A stretch of DNA of 48,999 nt from Gammaproteobacteria bacterium (GTDB taxonomy: Bacteria; Pseudomonadota; Gammaproteobacteria; SZUA-229). Position numbers and translations under genes: made by a program. The notes beneath the pieces were generated by a model. The model had not been told where the DNA came from. It ran no database searches and saw nothing but the letters and a program-made list of their open reading frames with translations. Position 1 is the stretch's first letter. Each line of letters opens with the position of its first letter. Below are positions 1-9,225 of this stretch, one piece after another. The DNA lies in the NCBI GenBank assembly GCA_015488295.1, contig WFOC01000111.1, positions 1 to 48,999 on the forward strand. Reading direction: 5' to 3'.

Positions 1-469
1 TATCAACGCGGCCGTGAAAATACCGGTGCAGTTCAAGGCTGTTGCGTGCCGGTTTTTTTCCTGATGGGTTGGCGCTGGTGGAGATGATGGCGTGGCCCAG
101 TGCGGTGCATAATTTTTTCACGGTGGCGTTGTCGGTAACGCGTATTGATAGTGTATTGCGCTGGTCTGTTAGCCAGGCTGGAGCCTGTGGCCTGGCATCG
201 GCGATCCAGCTGGTTGGCTCGCTTGCCTGGGTGATTCGTGTTTGCTGTTCGTCGTCGAGAAAAACCAGTGCCTTGATCTGTTCGATGTTACCCGCCAGCA
301 GAATAAACTGCTTGTTTTGCGGGCGTTGCTTCAGCAGGTTGATGTTATGCACTGCGTGTGCATTGTACGGGTCGCAACCCAGACCGTAGATGGTATCGGT
401 CGGGTAGGCGATGATGCCGCCGTTGCGGATGATATGGGCTGTATGGCGTATGGAAAAATCGCTGACCAT
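1..469 (-). CDS. tsaC: Threonylcarbamoyl-AMP synthase, N-terminal part (cut by window edge)
   Basis: Minus-strand frame opening with ATG at 469 and still open at base 1, giving about 156 residues. The enzyme makes threonylcarbamoyl-AMP from threonine, bicarbonate and ATP for the t6A37 modification of ANN-decoding tRNAs in the cytoplasm. The N-terminal segment AYPTDTIYGLGCDP, the stretch LLKQRPQNKQFILL and the later motif STSANPSG, which contains the SxN signature, are typical of the YrdC/TsaC family. Family members are usually about 185 residues, so some 30 C-terminal residues lie outside. The start lies 6 bp after the topA stop on the same strand, so the two are probably cotranscribed. Sua5 would be longer and cannot be excluded from the N-terminus alone, but the short N-terminus favours TsaC. 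Confidence 0.9.
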   Translation of the reverse strand, partial: MVSDFSIRHTAHIIRNGGIIAYPTDTIYGLGCDPYNAHAVHNINLLKQRPQNKQFILLAGNIEQIKALVFLDDEQQTRITQASEPTSWIADARPQAPAWLTDQRNTLSIRVTDNATVKKLCTALGHAIISTSANPSGKKPARNSLELHRYFHGRVD

Positions 470-475
470 GAGGTT

Positions 476-2926
476 TTATTCGTCAGTGGTTTTTTTCACG
501 GTCTTTTTTTTCGCCGCTTTTTTCTTGACGGTTTTCTTTTTCGTGGTTTTTTTCTTTACGGTCTTTTTCTTCGCCGCCGCTTTCTTTTTAACAACTTTCT
601 TCTTGGCGACTTTTTTCTTTTTACCGCGACGGAATGGTGCGGCTTCGAGTAGCGCTTCACATTCTTTCTGGGTCAGCGAACTGGGTTCTTTGTCTTTCGG
701 GATCTTGGCGTTTTTTATGCCATCGGTAATGTAAGGTCCCCAGCGACCGTTGAGTATTTCGATGTCGGTGCCCGGGAAGTCCTTGATGTGTTTGTTGGCA
801 TCAAATTCTTTTTTCGCCGTGACCAGTTCCATCGCCTGTTCATGGGTGATGTTGTACGGGTCGATGCCTTTGTCCTGGTATTCCTTGTTAATGGAAACGA
901 ACTTGCTGGCGTATTTTACGTACGGGCCGAAGCGACCGTAGTTGGTCGATAGCGGTTCGCCTTCCGGGGTTTCGCCCAGATCGCGTGGCAGTTGCAGCAG
1001 GAAGTAAACATCGTCCATGGTGATGTCTGCCATTTTCTGGCCGGGACGCAGGCTGGCGAAACGAGGTTTTTCTTCGTCGTCCTTGTCGCCGATCTGTACG
1101 AATGGGCCGTAAGGTCCCATGCGCACGGAAACCGGTTTGCCGGTTTCTTCGTCGGTGCCGATGTGGCGTGACTGTGCGACATCGGCGCGGCTGACATTTT
1201 CCTCGATGTGGTCGACGGTTTCTTTGAACGGTGACCAGAATTTTTCCAGCAGTGGCACCCACTCGTGCTCGCCGCGGGCGATGCAGTCGAGTTCGTCTTC
1301 CAGCTCGGCGGTGAACTCGTAATCGACATATTTGGCAAAATATTCGGTGAGAAAGCCGTTGACGATGCGGCCGATATCCGTCGGTGTAAAGCGGCGGTTT
1401 TCCAGTTCGACATAGTTGCGATTAACCAGTGTCGAGATAATGCTGGCGTAGGTGGATGGTCGGCCGATGCCGTACTCTTCCAGGGTTTTGACCAGGCTGG
1501 CTTCAGTGAAACGCGGTGGCGGTTCGGTGAAGTGCTGTTCATTGCGAATTTCCAGCAGGTCGATTTTTTCGCCTTCGCTTAATTCTGGCAGCAGTTTTTC
1601 CGAGTTGTCGTCGGCCTTGCCGTCATCATTGCCTTCCATGTATAAGGACATGAAGCCAGGGAACTTGATGGTCGAACCCGAAGCGCGGAAGCTGTTGCCT
1701 TCGCCGCAGCCGAGCTGCACGCTGACGGTGTCCAGTGTGGCGTGGATCATCTGGCAGGCCATGGTGCGTTTCCAGATCAGGTCATACAGTGCGTACTGAT
1801 CGGGTTTTAATTTGTCCTTGATTTCTTCCGGGGTGTGGCGAACCGAGGTCGGGCGGATGGCCTCGTGTGCTTCCTGGGCATTTTTTGATTTGTTTTTGAA
1901 GACGCGAACTTCGTCGGGCAGGTTGTTCTTGCCGTAACGCTCGGCGATTAAATCACGAATTTCAGCGACGGCTTCGTCGGCCAGGTGTAACGAGTCGGTA
2001 CGCATGTAGGTAATCAGACCTACGGTTTCGCCGCCGATGTCGATGCCTTCATACAGGTTCTGTGCGGTGCGCATGGTGCGCTGCGCGGAGAAACGTAATT
2101 TTCTGGCGGCTTCCTGCTGCATGGTCGAAGTGGTGAACGGTGCGGATGGATTGCGTTTGCGTTCTTTTTTCTCGACCTTGTCGACTGTGAGTTTGCCGTT
2201 GGCGGCTTTTAATAACGTGTCGCGGGCAGCGGTGGCAGTTTCAGTATCGGTGATACTGAACTGCTTCATTTTCTCGTTGTTATAGATGTATAACTTGCTG
2301 AGGAAGGGCGATTTGCCCTTGGCGACATCGGCTTCGATGGTCCAGTATTCTTTCGGGTCGAAGGCTTCAATGGCCAGTTCGCGTTCGACGATCAGGCGCA
2401 GTGCCGGGCTTTGTACGCGTCCGGCAGAAAGTCCGCGCTGGACTTTTTTCCATAGCAGTGGTGACAGGTTAAAGCCAACCAGGTAATCCAGGGCTCGCCG
2501 TGTCTGCTGTGCGTTGATCAGGTCGGTGGACAGGTCGCCGGGGTTGTCGATGGCTTCCTGAATGGCGCGTTTGGTGACTTCGTTAAAAGCCACGCGGTGT
2601 ACATTTTTGCCTTCCAGCAGCTCTTTTTCTTTTAGTAGTTCATAGAGGTGCCATGAGATGGCTTCCCCCTCGCGGTCCTGGTCAGTCGCGAGATAAAGCG
2701 TATCGGCTTTTTTTAAAAACTGGATGATCTTGTTGACGTGTTTTTCGTTGCGTTCGATGATCTGGTATTTCATCGCAAAACCGTGTTCGGTATCGATGGC
2801 ATCGGCTTTTGGGATCAGATCACGGACGTGGCCATACGAGGCAAGGACCTTAAAGTCTTTGCCCAGGTATTTTTCGATGGTTTTCGCTTTGGCGGGCGAC
2901 TCTACGATAACAAGGTTTTTGCTCAT
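476..2926 (-). CDS. topA: DNA topoisomerase I
   Basis: An 816-residue type IA topoisomerase that relaxes negative supercoils through a transient 5'-phosphotyrosyl link. The TOPRIM domain has Glu9 in VESPAKAKTIE and the acidic triad in DQDREGE (Asp82, Asp84, Glu86). The active-site tyrosine is Tyr307 in LITYMRTDS. RGLSAGRVQSPALRL at about 165-178 is also diagnostic. The C-terminal region has RMGPYGPFVQ, YGRFGPYVKY and NGRWGPYITDG, which are copies of the topoisomerase C-terminal repeat. I see no tetracysteine zinc fingers of the E. coli type; only one Cys lies in the last 150 residues. The protein ends in about 45 residues of KKK-rich low-complexity tail, probably for nonspecific DNA binding. 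It sits downstream of smg with a 78 bp gap and just upstream of tsaC. Confidence 0.97.
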   Translation of the reverse strand: MSKNLVIVESPAKAKTIEKYLGKDFKVLASYGHVRDLIPKADAIDTEHGFAMKYQIIERNEKHVNKIIQFLKKADTLYLATDQDREGEAISWHLYELLKEKELLEGKNVHRVAFNEVTKRAIQEAIDNPGDLSTDLINAQQTRRALDYLVGFNLSPLLWKKVQRGLSAGRVQSPALRLIVERELAIEAFDPKEYWTIEADVAKGKSPFLSKLYIYNNEKMKQFSITDTETATAARDTLLKAANGKLTVDKVEKKERKRNPSAPFTTSTMQQEAARKLRFSAQRTMRTAQNLYEGIDIGGETVGLITYMRTDSLHLADEAVAEIRDLIAERYGKNNLPDEVRVFKNKSKNAQEAHEAIRPTSVRHTPEEIKDKLKPDQYALYDLIWKRTMACQMIHATLDTVSVQLGCGEGNSFRASGSTIKFPGFMSLYMEGNDDGKADDNSEKLLPELSEGEKIDLLEIRNEQHFTEPPPRFTEASLVKTLEEYGIGRPSTYASIISTLVNRNYVELENRRFTPTDIGRIVNGFLTEYFAKYVDYEFTAELEDELDCIARGEHEWVPLLEKFWSPFKETVDHIEENVSRADVAQSRHIGTDEETGKPVSVRMGPYGPFVQIGDKDDEEKPRFASLRPGQKMADITMDDVYFLLQLPRDLGETPEGEPLSTNYGRFGPYVKYASKFVSINKEYQDKGIDPYNITHEQAMELVTAKKEFDANKHIKDFPGTDIEILNGRWGPYITDGIKNAKIPKDKEPSSLTQKECEALLEAAPFRRGKKKKVAKKKVVKKKAAAKKKTVKKKTTKKKTVKKKAAKKKTVKKTTDE

Positions 2927-3004
2927 GCGTTTTTTTAGTCTGGTCGTTGTTCGGGCCGTTTTTTAAAAGGGTGGTGTCAGGCTGTATATAGATGACAAAT
3001 TCGT

Positions 3005-3499
3005 TTATTGAAGCAGATCGGTCACTTCGTCGAATATAAAATTTTCCATCAGCGCCAGTGCATTTTCTTCGCCGGGGTGGGCGTGCAGTACGATCATGAT
3101 GATCCATTTCATTTGTTCGGTATCCAGCGGGTGGCCTAGTGCTGCAACGCGGTCGAGGATTAATTCGCGTGTAACCGGTGTCAATATGTTGCTTTGTTCG
3201 AGGAAATGCAGAAATCCGATGCTTTCAATGTTGAGCAGCTTTTTTTCCTGTTCGCTGTAAATGCGGCTGCTGGTTTCTTTTACCGGCAGAAACTGCTGTC
3301 TTTCCTGTAAGTCGGCCAGGTCTTCCAGCCAGTCGAATGCCTGGTTGATTTCCTGGTTATGGAAACCCATTTCTTCCAGGCGAATCTGAATGCTGTCGCG
3401 TTTATCGGTGACGCGACTGGTTTCGTTTAGCTCGTCATCATCCAGGTAACGTTCGAATAAAAACATTAAAACATCGACCACGGACTGTTTGATTATCAT
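3005..3499 (-). CDS. smg: Smg family protein (DUF494)
   Basis: A 164-residue acidic, mostly helical cytoplasmic protein beginning MIIKQSVVDVLMFLFERYLDDD, which matches the DUF494/Smg family that lies next to dprA and topA in many gammaproteobacteria. The middle part (VTRELILDRVAALGHPLD) and the C-terminal helix ending FDEVTDLLQ are also typical. Length matches the family (about 155-165). No catalytic residues are known and the molecular role is unsettled. Placement between dprA (91 bp upstream) and topA (78 bp downstream) on the same strand supports the call. Confidence 0.9.
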   Translation of the reverse strand: MIIKQSVVDVLMFLFERYLDDDELNETSRVTDKRDSIQIRLEEMGFHNQEINQAFDWLEDLADLQERQQFLPVKETSSRIYSEQEKKLLNIESIGFLHFLEQSNILTPVTRELILDRVAALGHPLDTEQMKWIIMIVLHAHPGEENALALMENFIFDEVTDLLQ

Positions 3500-3590
3500 T
3501 CAGGAATCCTTTGTATATTATTAATGGACTTTTGGAAATTTTCCGTAAATTACTTTTAAATCAATAAGTAATACAGTTTTCAAAGTGTTG

Positions 3591-4739
3591 TTAAGTTATG
3601 CATGTGTAGCGGCCGTCCTGGCATACGATGATGTCTTCCAACTCCAGAATCAGCAACATGGAGGCGATTTCAGCGGCTTTGAAACCGCTGGCTGCGACCA
3701 GTTCATCGATGCTGGCTGGTTCATAAGCGAGGCATTTGAGCAGTTTTTGGTGATCCGGGTCAAGTGTCTTGTGCGAATCTTCCGGATTTTCATGGATATT
3801 TGAGTCAGTTTTTATGGGATATAAGGTGTTTTTCGCTGCCGGTAGTCGCAGCTCTTCCAGAATGTCATCAGCGGATTCGACCAGTTTTGCACCCTGGCGA
3901 ATCAGCTGGTGACAGCCGCGCGCCATCGGGTTGTGGATGGAGCCGGGAATGGCAAAAACCTCGCGGTTTTGTTCCAGTGCGAAGCGGGCGGTAATTAATG
4001 AGCCGCTTTTCTGTGCAGCCTCGACCACCAGGGTGCCCAGTGAAAAGGCGCTGATCAGGCGGTTGCGCCGGGGGAACAAACCGCGCAATGGCTGCGTGCC
4101 GATGGGCATTTCCGAGACCACAGCACCGTTCTCGCTGATTGCCTGTGCCAGTTTTTGATGTTGTGCAGGGTAGACGATATCGAGGCCGTGTGCCACTACC
4201 GCGATGGTGCCGGCCAGACCGTGCAGTGCGCCTTCATGGCTGGCACCGTCGATGCCGCTGGCCAGCCCGCTGGTAATGGTAATGCCGACTTTGGATAAGT
4301 GCCTGGCAAATTCTTTTGCGGTGCTGCGCCCGGCGGCAGTCGGATTGCGGCTGCCGACCATGGCCAGTTGCGGTTGTTGCAGATAATCCGGGTCACCTCT
4401 TACATATAGTAGCGGTGGCGCATCGGACAGGTCTTTTAACTGCTCCGGATAGCGCTCGTCGAACAGGGTGATAATGTGATGATTCTTTTCCGAGCACCAG
4501 TTGAGGTCGGCTGTAATGTCGGGTTTTTCATCATTGCGCAGCGCACTGAGTGTTTCGGCTCTTATTGGCAGCCCGGAAAGCTGTGATGCGCTGGCGTTCA
4601 GCGCGGCTTCGGCAGAGCCAAAGACATCGAGCAGGGTGTGAAATGTACCGGTGCCAACGCCTGTGATGTGTCGCAGGGTCAGGCAGTGGTCAAGTGAGTT
4701 TTCCGATCCCGCATTCCTTGCAGGTTTGTGATTTGTCAT
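3591..4739 (-). CDS. dprA: DNA processing protein DprA
   Basis: A 382-residue protein that binds incoming single-stranded DNA and loads RecA during natural transformation. The order is an N-terminal helix-hairpin-helix/SAM-like region (to about residue 80), a Rossmann-like core with GSRNPTAAGR, GLASGIDGASHEGAL and SGSLITARFALEQNREVFAIPG, and a C-terminal winged-helix segment (from about residue 320) containing EPASIDELVAASGFKAAEIASM. The length and all three parts are complete. It lies 55 bp downstream of the LysM gene and 91 bp upstream of smg. No competence pilus genes are in the window, so natural competence is only implied. Confidence 0.95.
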   Translation of the reverse strand: MTNHKPARNAGSENSLDHCLTLRHITGVGTGTFHTLLDVFGSAEAALNASASQLSGLPIRAETLSALRNDEKPDITADLNWCSEKNHHIITLFDERYPEQLKDLSDAPPLLYVRGDPDYLQQPQLAMVGSRNPTAAGRSTAKEFARHLSKVGITITSGLASGIDGASHEGALHGLAGTIAVVAHGLDIVYPAQHQKLAQAISENGAVVSEMPIGTQPLRGLFPRRNRLISAFSLGTLVVEAAQKSGSLITARFALEQNREVFAIPGSIHNPMARGCHQLIRQGAKLVESADDILEELRLPAAKNTLYPIKTDSNIHENPEDSHKTLDPDHQKLLKCLAYEPASIDELVAASGFKAAEIASMLLILELEDIIVCQDGRYTCIT

Positions 4740-4794
4740 CCGTGAATATTACACCATAAGCAAGCTGTTTTGCGATGCAGCCTGTTTTAGTGGC

Positions 4795-6006
4795 TTAGAA
4801 TTTGGGAGTGTGCAGGTAGTCGTAATTGCGAATAACACGTCGTGACTCCAGTGTGATGGCATAACTGACGCGGTCGAATGTTTTGAAAACCATGACCAGA
4901 CCGCTGCGCTCATTTGGCAGTTTGACGGGTTTGTTGTTGTGCTTGTTGTTGCGATCACGCACCGTGTCGCCGTTGGTGAAGGTGGCAAGCAGGTGGCCGA
5001 CTTCGATGCCATCGCGTTCGCCCTTGTTGATGACGACGACCTGAAACTGTGCGACACCGGCCAGTGCTTCATTTAATTCCAGTATCTGCGCGCTGACCTG
5101 GTGGTCAGGTATACGAGGAAAATACAGGTTTTCCAGCTTGCTTCGGTCTTCTGGCAATAAACGGTCGCCGATCAAAACTTCGCGTTCAGTGTGAGTAAGG
5201 TCGCCGGAGGCGGGGTCGTTGTAAGTGGTGATGCGAACTTCACCGGTATAGATTGCTTCGTAACCGAGTATTTCATCGGTCGCCGGGTCGCGTAATGCCT
5301 TGCCTGTTCTGAAGACTGAAAAACGGACGCGTTCTTTGTCGATTTCGCCGCGTACATAAACGCGGTCGCCTTCGCCTAAAATCAGATGATTGTCTTCACT
5401 GCCGACAATATACGGAGCATTCTCCAGTTGTTCTTTGGTGACCACGCGGGGTTTGGTCAGAAACTGCCGGATGGCATCACCTGGAATACTGGGGATGCTG
5501 GCGGCGAGTGCCGAGCTGCGAATGCCCGGGCTGAGTTTTTTAACCGGCAGAGCGCCGTTCTGCTGAACGGCTTTGTGTTGTGCCTCATTCAGCATTATCT
5601 GTGGTTCACCGTTGACATAAACAAGGGTTAATACATCGCCGGGGAAGATCAAATGGGGGTTTTTAACCTGCTGGTTTTTTTGCCAGATTTCAGGCCAGTA
5701 CCAGGGGTCCTGCAAAAACAGGCTGGAAATGCCCCATAAAGTATCGCCTTTTTTAACCGTATACTGACGGGGGTATTTTTCTTTAACGCGGATTTTTTTA
5801 ACCGGGGCTTTGATCTCTTTTGCCGGGGTGGTGACCGGCTTGTCTGCTTCAACAACGGGACGGGGCTGTGGTGAGCTGCAGCCGGTGATCAAGCCTGTAC
5901 TAATGGTTAGTAGCCCTGAAAGCAGGAAAAAGGTTACAATATTGCGCGACCCTGGACGTGGTCTGAGAGTGTTCGAAATATTCATTTTTATTTTTATTTT
6001 GCTCAT
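4795..6006 (-). CDS. LysM-domain lipoprotein
   Basis: A 403-residue exported protein. A hydrophobic segment at about 23-41 ends in a lipobox LITG-C with the lipidated Cys at 43, so it is probably a lipoprotein. A LysM domain at about residues 79-130 (YTVKKGDTLWGISSLFLQDPW then PHLIFPGDVLTL) binds peptidoglycan. The remaining 270 residues are predicted to be beta-rich and match proteins encoded upstream of dprA in many gammaproteobacteria. An AAGGA about 15 bases before ATG 6006 is rather far for a Shine-Dalgarno, and ATG at 5985 is an alternative start that would still keep the signal. It is divergent from def across 237 bp. The precise role is unknown; cell-wall attachment is inferred. Confidence 0.88.
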   Translation of the reverse strand: MSKIKIKMNISNTLRPRPGSRNIVTFFLLSGLLTISTGLITGCSSPQPRPVVEADKPVTTPAKEIKAPVKKIRVKEKYPRQYTVKKGDTLWGISSLFLQDPWYWPEIWQKNQQVKNPHLIFPGDVLTLVYVNGEPQIMLNEAQHKAVQQNGALPVKKLSPGIRSSALAASIPSIPGDAIRQFLTKPRVVTKEQLENAPYIVGSEDNHLILGEGDRVYVRGEIDKERVRFSVFRTGKALRDPATDEILGYEAIYTGEVRITTYNDPASGDLTHTEREVLIGDRLLPEDRSKLENLYFPRIPDHQVSAQILELNEALAGVAQFQVVVINKGERDGIEVGHLLATFTNGDTVRDRNNKHNNKPVKLPNERSGLVMVFKTFDRVSYAITLESRRVIRNYDYLHTPKF

Positions 6007-6243
6007 CGGTTCAGGTTCTTTTCCTTGCCCTGGAACTGTGCCCTGGGCCTGTCGCCCTGGGTTTTTATTTTGGGGCCGTTTTTCCTACTATTCTCAACAG
6101 TTTAGTAGACGAACTTCGATTACTAAGGTAAGTTTTTCACTGAGTGTAGCAGAAATAATAAAAGAGGGGCTGATTGCCGGGGTTTTTGATCACGTTTATC
6201 CGGCTGCATTTCTCAGACTTTTTTGAGCAAACAACAAAACATT

Positions 6244-6762
6244 ATGGCGATACTAGATATATTACGTTACCCGGATAAACGGCTGCGCACCGTGGCCAAA
6301 CCGGTAGAAAAAGTTGACGATTCCATCAGGAAACTGGTCGAGGACATGTTTGAAACCATGTACGCAGCGCCCGGTATCGGCCTGGCGGCAACACAGGTTA
6401 ATGTGCACCAGCAGGTGATCGTAATCGACACCTCTGAAGACAAAAATCAGCCGCTGTGCTTGATTAACCCTGAGATCATTACTGAAGAGGGTACAGAAAC
6501 CTGCGATGAAGGCTGCCTGTCAGTGCCGGATATTTACGAGACCGTGCAACGCAGCGAAAAAATCACCGTGAAAGCACTGGATCAGAATGGTGACGAATAC
6601 ACCTTGCAGGCAGATGAAATGCTGGCGGTTTGTATTCAGCATGAAATTGACCACCTGAAAGGCAAGTTGTTTGTTGACTACCTGTCGCCGCTTAAGTTGC
6701 AGCGTATTAAAAAGCGTCTGCAAAAAGCACAGCGTGAAGAACTTCGTCGAGCAACGCTTTAA
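6244..6762 (+). CDS. def: Peptide deformylase
   Basis: Removes the formyl group from the N-terminal methionine of nascent proteins at the ribosome exit. All three metal-site motifs are present: [16 protein letters not shown] (metal Cys) and QHEIDHLKG (two metal His and the catalytic Glu). I choose the ATG at 6244, which gives the canonical start [14 protein letters not shown] and 172 residues. The frame extends back to a TTG at 6223 but that part looks unrelated to the family. Normally fmt follows immediately; here an AT-rich foreign gene separates them. The reverse-strand LysM gene is divergent, so the promoter should lie in 6007-6243. Confidence 0.97.
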   Translation: MAILDILRYPDKRLRTVAKPVEKVDDSIRKLVEDMFETMYAAPGIGLAATQVNVHQQVIVIDTSEDKNQPLCLINPEIITEEGTETCDEGCLSVPDIYETVQRSEKITVKALDQNGDEYTLQADEMLAVCIQHEIDHLKGKLFVDYLSPLKLQRIKKRLQKAQREELRRATL

Positions 6763-6810
6763 TATATAAGTTAATGTGCAGACAGTGGAAGTTATCTGAA
6801 AGATATTGAA

Positions 6811-9126
6811 ATGGCAAACGAGAGAAAAACTGAAGTAATTACACGAAAGCACTTTGATAAGTATTTAGATGTTTTGAATATTGAAGAGCAAAGCTCTGAT
6901 AATCCAAAAATTGATAAGTTGTTAAAAAATGCATCTAAGAAAGGGGATGGTAAAGGTTTTCCTGAATTTATTATTACATACAAAACTAACCCTGATTTAT
7001 TAATAGTTATTGAGTGTAAGGCGAATCCTGCCAAGCATGAAAGCAAAGACAGGAAGAAATATTCTGAATACGCAGTAGATGGTGTTTTGCTTTATGCTGC
7101 TTATTTGTCAAAGGGGTTTGATGTTTTAGCTATTGCTATAAGTGGCGAAACAAAACGAGCGTTAAAAGTATCGCACTTTTTGCATTTGAAAGAAAAAAGA
7201 GAGTCCATTCCTGTTTTTGGAGGTAAGCTTTTAAGCGCTGAAGATTATTTGAATGGGTATTTAAAAAATCCTGAAAAATTTAGGCAGGATTATAATGCTC
7301 TTTTAGATTTCACCAAATATCTAAATGAAAAGTTGCATTCTTACAAAATCCTTGAGAGTCAAAGAAGCTTACTAATAAGCTCGATTTTAATTGCCTTGGA
7401 AAACTCTGCTTTTAAAAAATCTTATGCTTCACATGAGCGTCCAGAGAATCTTGCAAGTTCACTTGTTCAAACTGTTTCTGATGAGTTGGAAAGTTCTAAT
7501 ATTTCTGGAGAAAGGCTGAAGAACCTGAATATACAATTTGGGTTTATTAAAACAGATACTTCTCTGTCAAAAAGAAGAGGGGTTTTAAAAGAAATAATTG
7601 ATGAGATTGATGAAAATATTAATGATTTTATTAAGACGCATAAGTATTTTGATGTTTTAGGCCAGCTTTATATTGAATTCTTAAGGTACGCAAATAGTGA
7701 TAAGGGGCTTGGGATTGTTTTAACTCCGCCTCATATAACAGAGCTTTTTGCTGATTTGGCGCAGGTAAATAAAAACTCTGTTGCTTACGATAATTGTACT
7801 GGTACTGGTGGTTTTTTAATTAGTGCTATGAAAAGAATGATTGCTGATGCTAAAGGCGATCAGGATAAGATAAAAAAGATCAAGTCTAAGCAGCTTATAG
7901 GTGCGGAGTACCAATCTCATATTTTTGCTTTAGCTGTATCCAATATGTATATTCATCAGGATGGGAAAACAAACATCATAAATAGAAGTTGTTTTGATGA
8001 TGATGTTATTGAGAAAGTCAAAAAAAATAATCCTACAGTTGGTTTTTTAAACCCGCCTTATAAATCAAATAAAAAAACAGATACAGATGAGTTGGAGTTT
8101 ATTGCAAATAACCTTGAATGTTTGGTTGATGGAGGTACATGTGTCGCTATTGTTCCAATTAGTAGTGCTTTAGCTAAAAGTGGAAAGGTGATGGAGTTAA
8201 AAGCCAACTTGTTAGAGAAGCATACATTGGAGGCGGTTTTGTCAATGCCTGATGAGTTGTTTTTTAACTCAAAGGTTGGTGTTGTTTCAGCAATAATGGT
8301 GTTTACTGCTCATAAACCACACCCGAAAAATAAAGAAACATTTTTTGGTTATTATAAAAATGATGGTTTTGTTAAAGTGAAAAATAAAGGTCGTGTTGAT
8401 CTTTATGGTGCCTGGGATGATGTGAAAGCAAAGTGGGTGAAAAATTATATTAATAAAACGGTGGAGCCAGGCTTTAGTGTTAACAAGGTGGTTTCAGCTT
8501 CAGATGAGTGGGTTTCTGAAGCGTATATAGAGACTGATATAACCAAGCTTGATGAGAACGAGTTTATTAGGTCCACAAGAAATTATTTGTCGTTTTTAAT
8601 AAAAGAAGGTCGCTTTGATTTATTTGATGAATTTGTAAAGAGTAAATTAGAAAATGAGCCGGTCTTGGAGTTTTCAAAATTTGAATATTTCACAATTAAT
8701 GATTTGTTCACGGTGTTAAAAGGGAAGAGAATTACGAAATTAGAAATGGAAAAAGGTAGTACTTACTTTATGGGGTCGTCCGAATATAATAATGCTAATA
8801 CAGCAAAAATAGATAAAGAGCCTATATTTTCAGCTAACACCTTGACAGTGAATTATGATGGCTCGGTAGCTGAAGCATTTTACCAGCCGTTTCCATATTG
8901 GGCTCTGGATAGCGTTAATGTGTTAAATCCAAAATTTGATTTAAATGTTTATATTGGTTTATTTATAGTGACGGTAATTAGACAGGAAAAGTACAGGTTT
9001 AATTATGGTAGGAAATGGGGTAAGGAAATAATGGAGAAGAGCAGAATTAAGTTGCCCGCAAAAAATGGTAGACCGGACTTTTCGTTTATGGAGCGCTATG
9101 TTAGATCTATATCGTATTCTTCATAG
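6811..9126 (+). CDS. Fused nuclease/N6-adenine methyltransferase/target-recognition protein (type IIG-like restriction-modification)
   Basis: A 771-residue protein. Its N-terminus looks like a PD-(D/E)XK nuclease: Pro61-Asp62, five residues, then Glu68-Cys69-Lys70, with Glu52 upstream. The middle is an N6-adenine DNA methylase of the HsdM type, with LTPPHITELF before the SAM motif (Asp327, CTGTGGF at 329-335) and catalytic NPPY at 414-417. From about residue 620 the sequence (FEYFTINDLFTVLKGKRIT) resembles a type I S-subunit target-recognition half. So cutting, methylation and recognition may sit in one chain, as in type IIG or BcgI-A-like enzymes. Codon choice is far more AT-rich than any neighbour. 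It splits the conserved def-fmt pair. A stand-alone modification enzyme with a dead nuclease is the alternative. Confidence 0.88.
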   Translation: MANERKTEVITRKHFDKYLDVLNIEEQSSDNPKIDKLLKNASKKGDGKGFPEFIITYKTNPDLLIVIECKANPAKHESKDRKKYSEYAVDGVLLYAAYLSKGFDVLAIAISGETKRALKVSHFLHLKEKRESIPVFGGKLLSAEDYLNGYLKNPEKFRQDYNALLDFTKYLNEKLHSYKILESQRSLLISSILIALENSAFKKSYASHERPENLASSLVQTVSDELESSNISGERLKNLNIQFGFIKTDTSLSKRRGVLKEIIDEIDENINDFIKTHKYFDVLGQLYIEFLRYANSDKGLGIVLTPPHITELFADLAQVNKNSVAYDNCTGTGGFLISAMKRMIADAKGDQDKIKKIKSKQLIGAEYQSHIFALAVSNMYIHQDGKTNIINRSCFDDDVIEKVKKNNPTVGFLNPPYKSNKKTDTDELEFIANNLECLVDGGTCVAIVPISSALAKSGKVMELKANLLEKHTLEAVLSMPDELFFNSKVGVVSAIMVFTAHKPHPKNKETFFGYYKNDGFVKVKNKGRVDLYGAWDDVKAKWVKNYINKTVEPGFSVNKVVSASDEWVSEAYIETDITKLDENEFIRSTRNYLSFLIKEGRFDLFDEFVKSKLENEPVLEFSKFEYFTINDLFTVLKGKRITKLEMEKGSTYFMGSSEYNNANTAKIDKEPIFSANTLTVNYDGSVAEAFYQPFPYWALDSVNVLNPKFDLNVYIGLFIVTVIRQEKYRFNYGRKWGKEIMEKSRIKLPAKNGRPDFSFMERYVRSISYSS

Positions 9127-9198
9127 AATATATGTGTTTATCAAAAGATAGTTAAGTTTAAGAAGTTGTAATTGTTGTTCGAGGCGGTGTGTGTTTGT

Positions 9199-9225
9199 AT
9201 GGCTAAAATAGTTTTTTTCCTGTGA
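9199..9225 (+). other. Possible 8-codon leader ORF overlapping the fmt start
   Basis: ATG at 9199 opens a short frame MAKIVFFL that ends in TGA at 9223-9225. That stop overlaps the GTG start of fmt (9222-9224) in the GTGA arrangement typical of translational coupling. The fmt start has no clear Shine-Dalgarno of its own, only a T-rich tract. Purine-rich GAGG at 9181 is 14 bases from this ATG, which is long. The leader may be chance or may restore fmt translation after the upstream insertion. Confidence 0.3.

Noticed and set aside
411-734. Phenylalanine-rich plus-strand frame over the topA tail
   Set aside because: It is the reverse complement of the lysine-repeat tail of TopA; low complexity creates the open frame.
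6223-6243. TTG-initiated N-terminal extension of peptide deformylase
   Set aside because: Family start is [10 protein letters not shown] at ATG 6244; the extension is not family-like.
6761-9133. AATATAT as a target-site duplication around the restriction gene
   Set aside because: Seven AT-only bases in AT-rich DNA are likely by chance; kept only as a note in the insertion finding.
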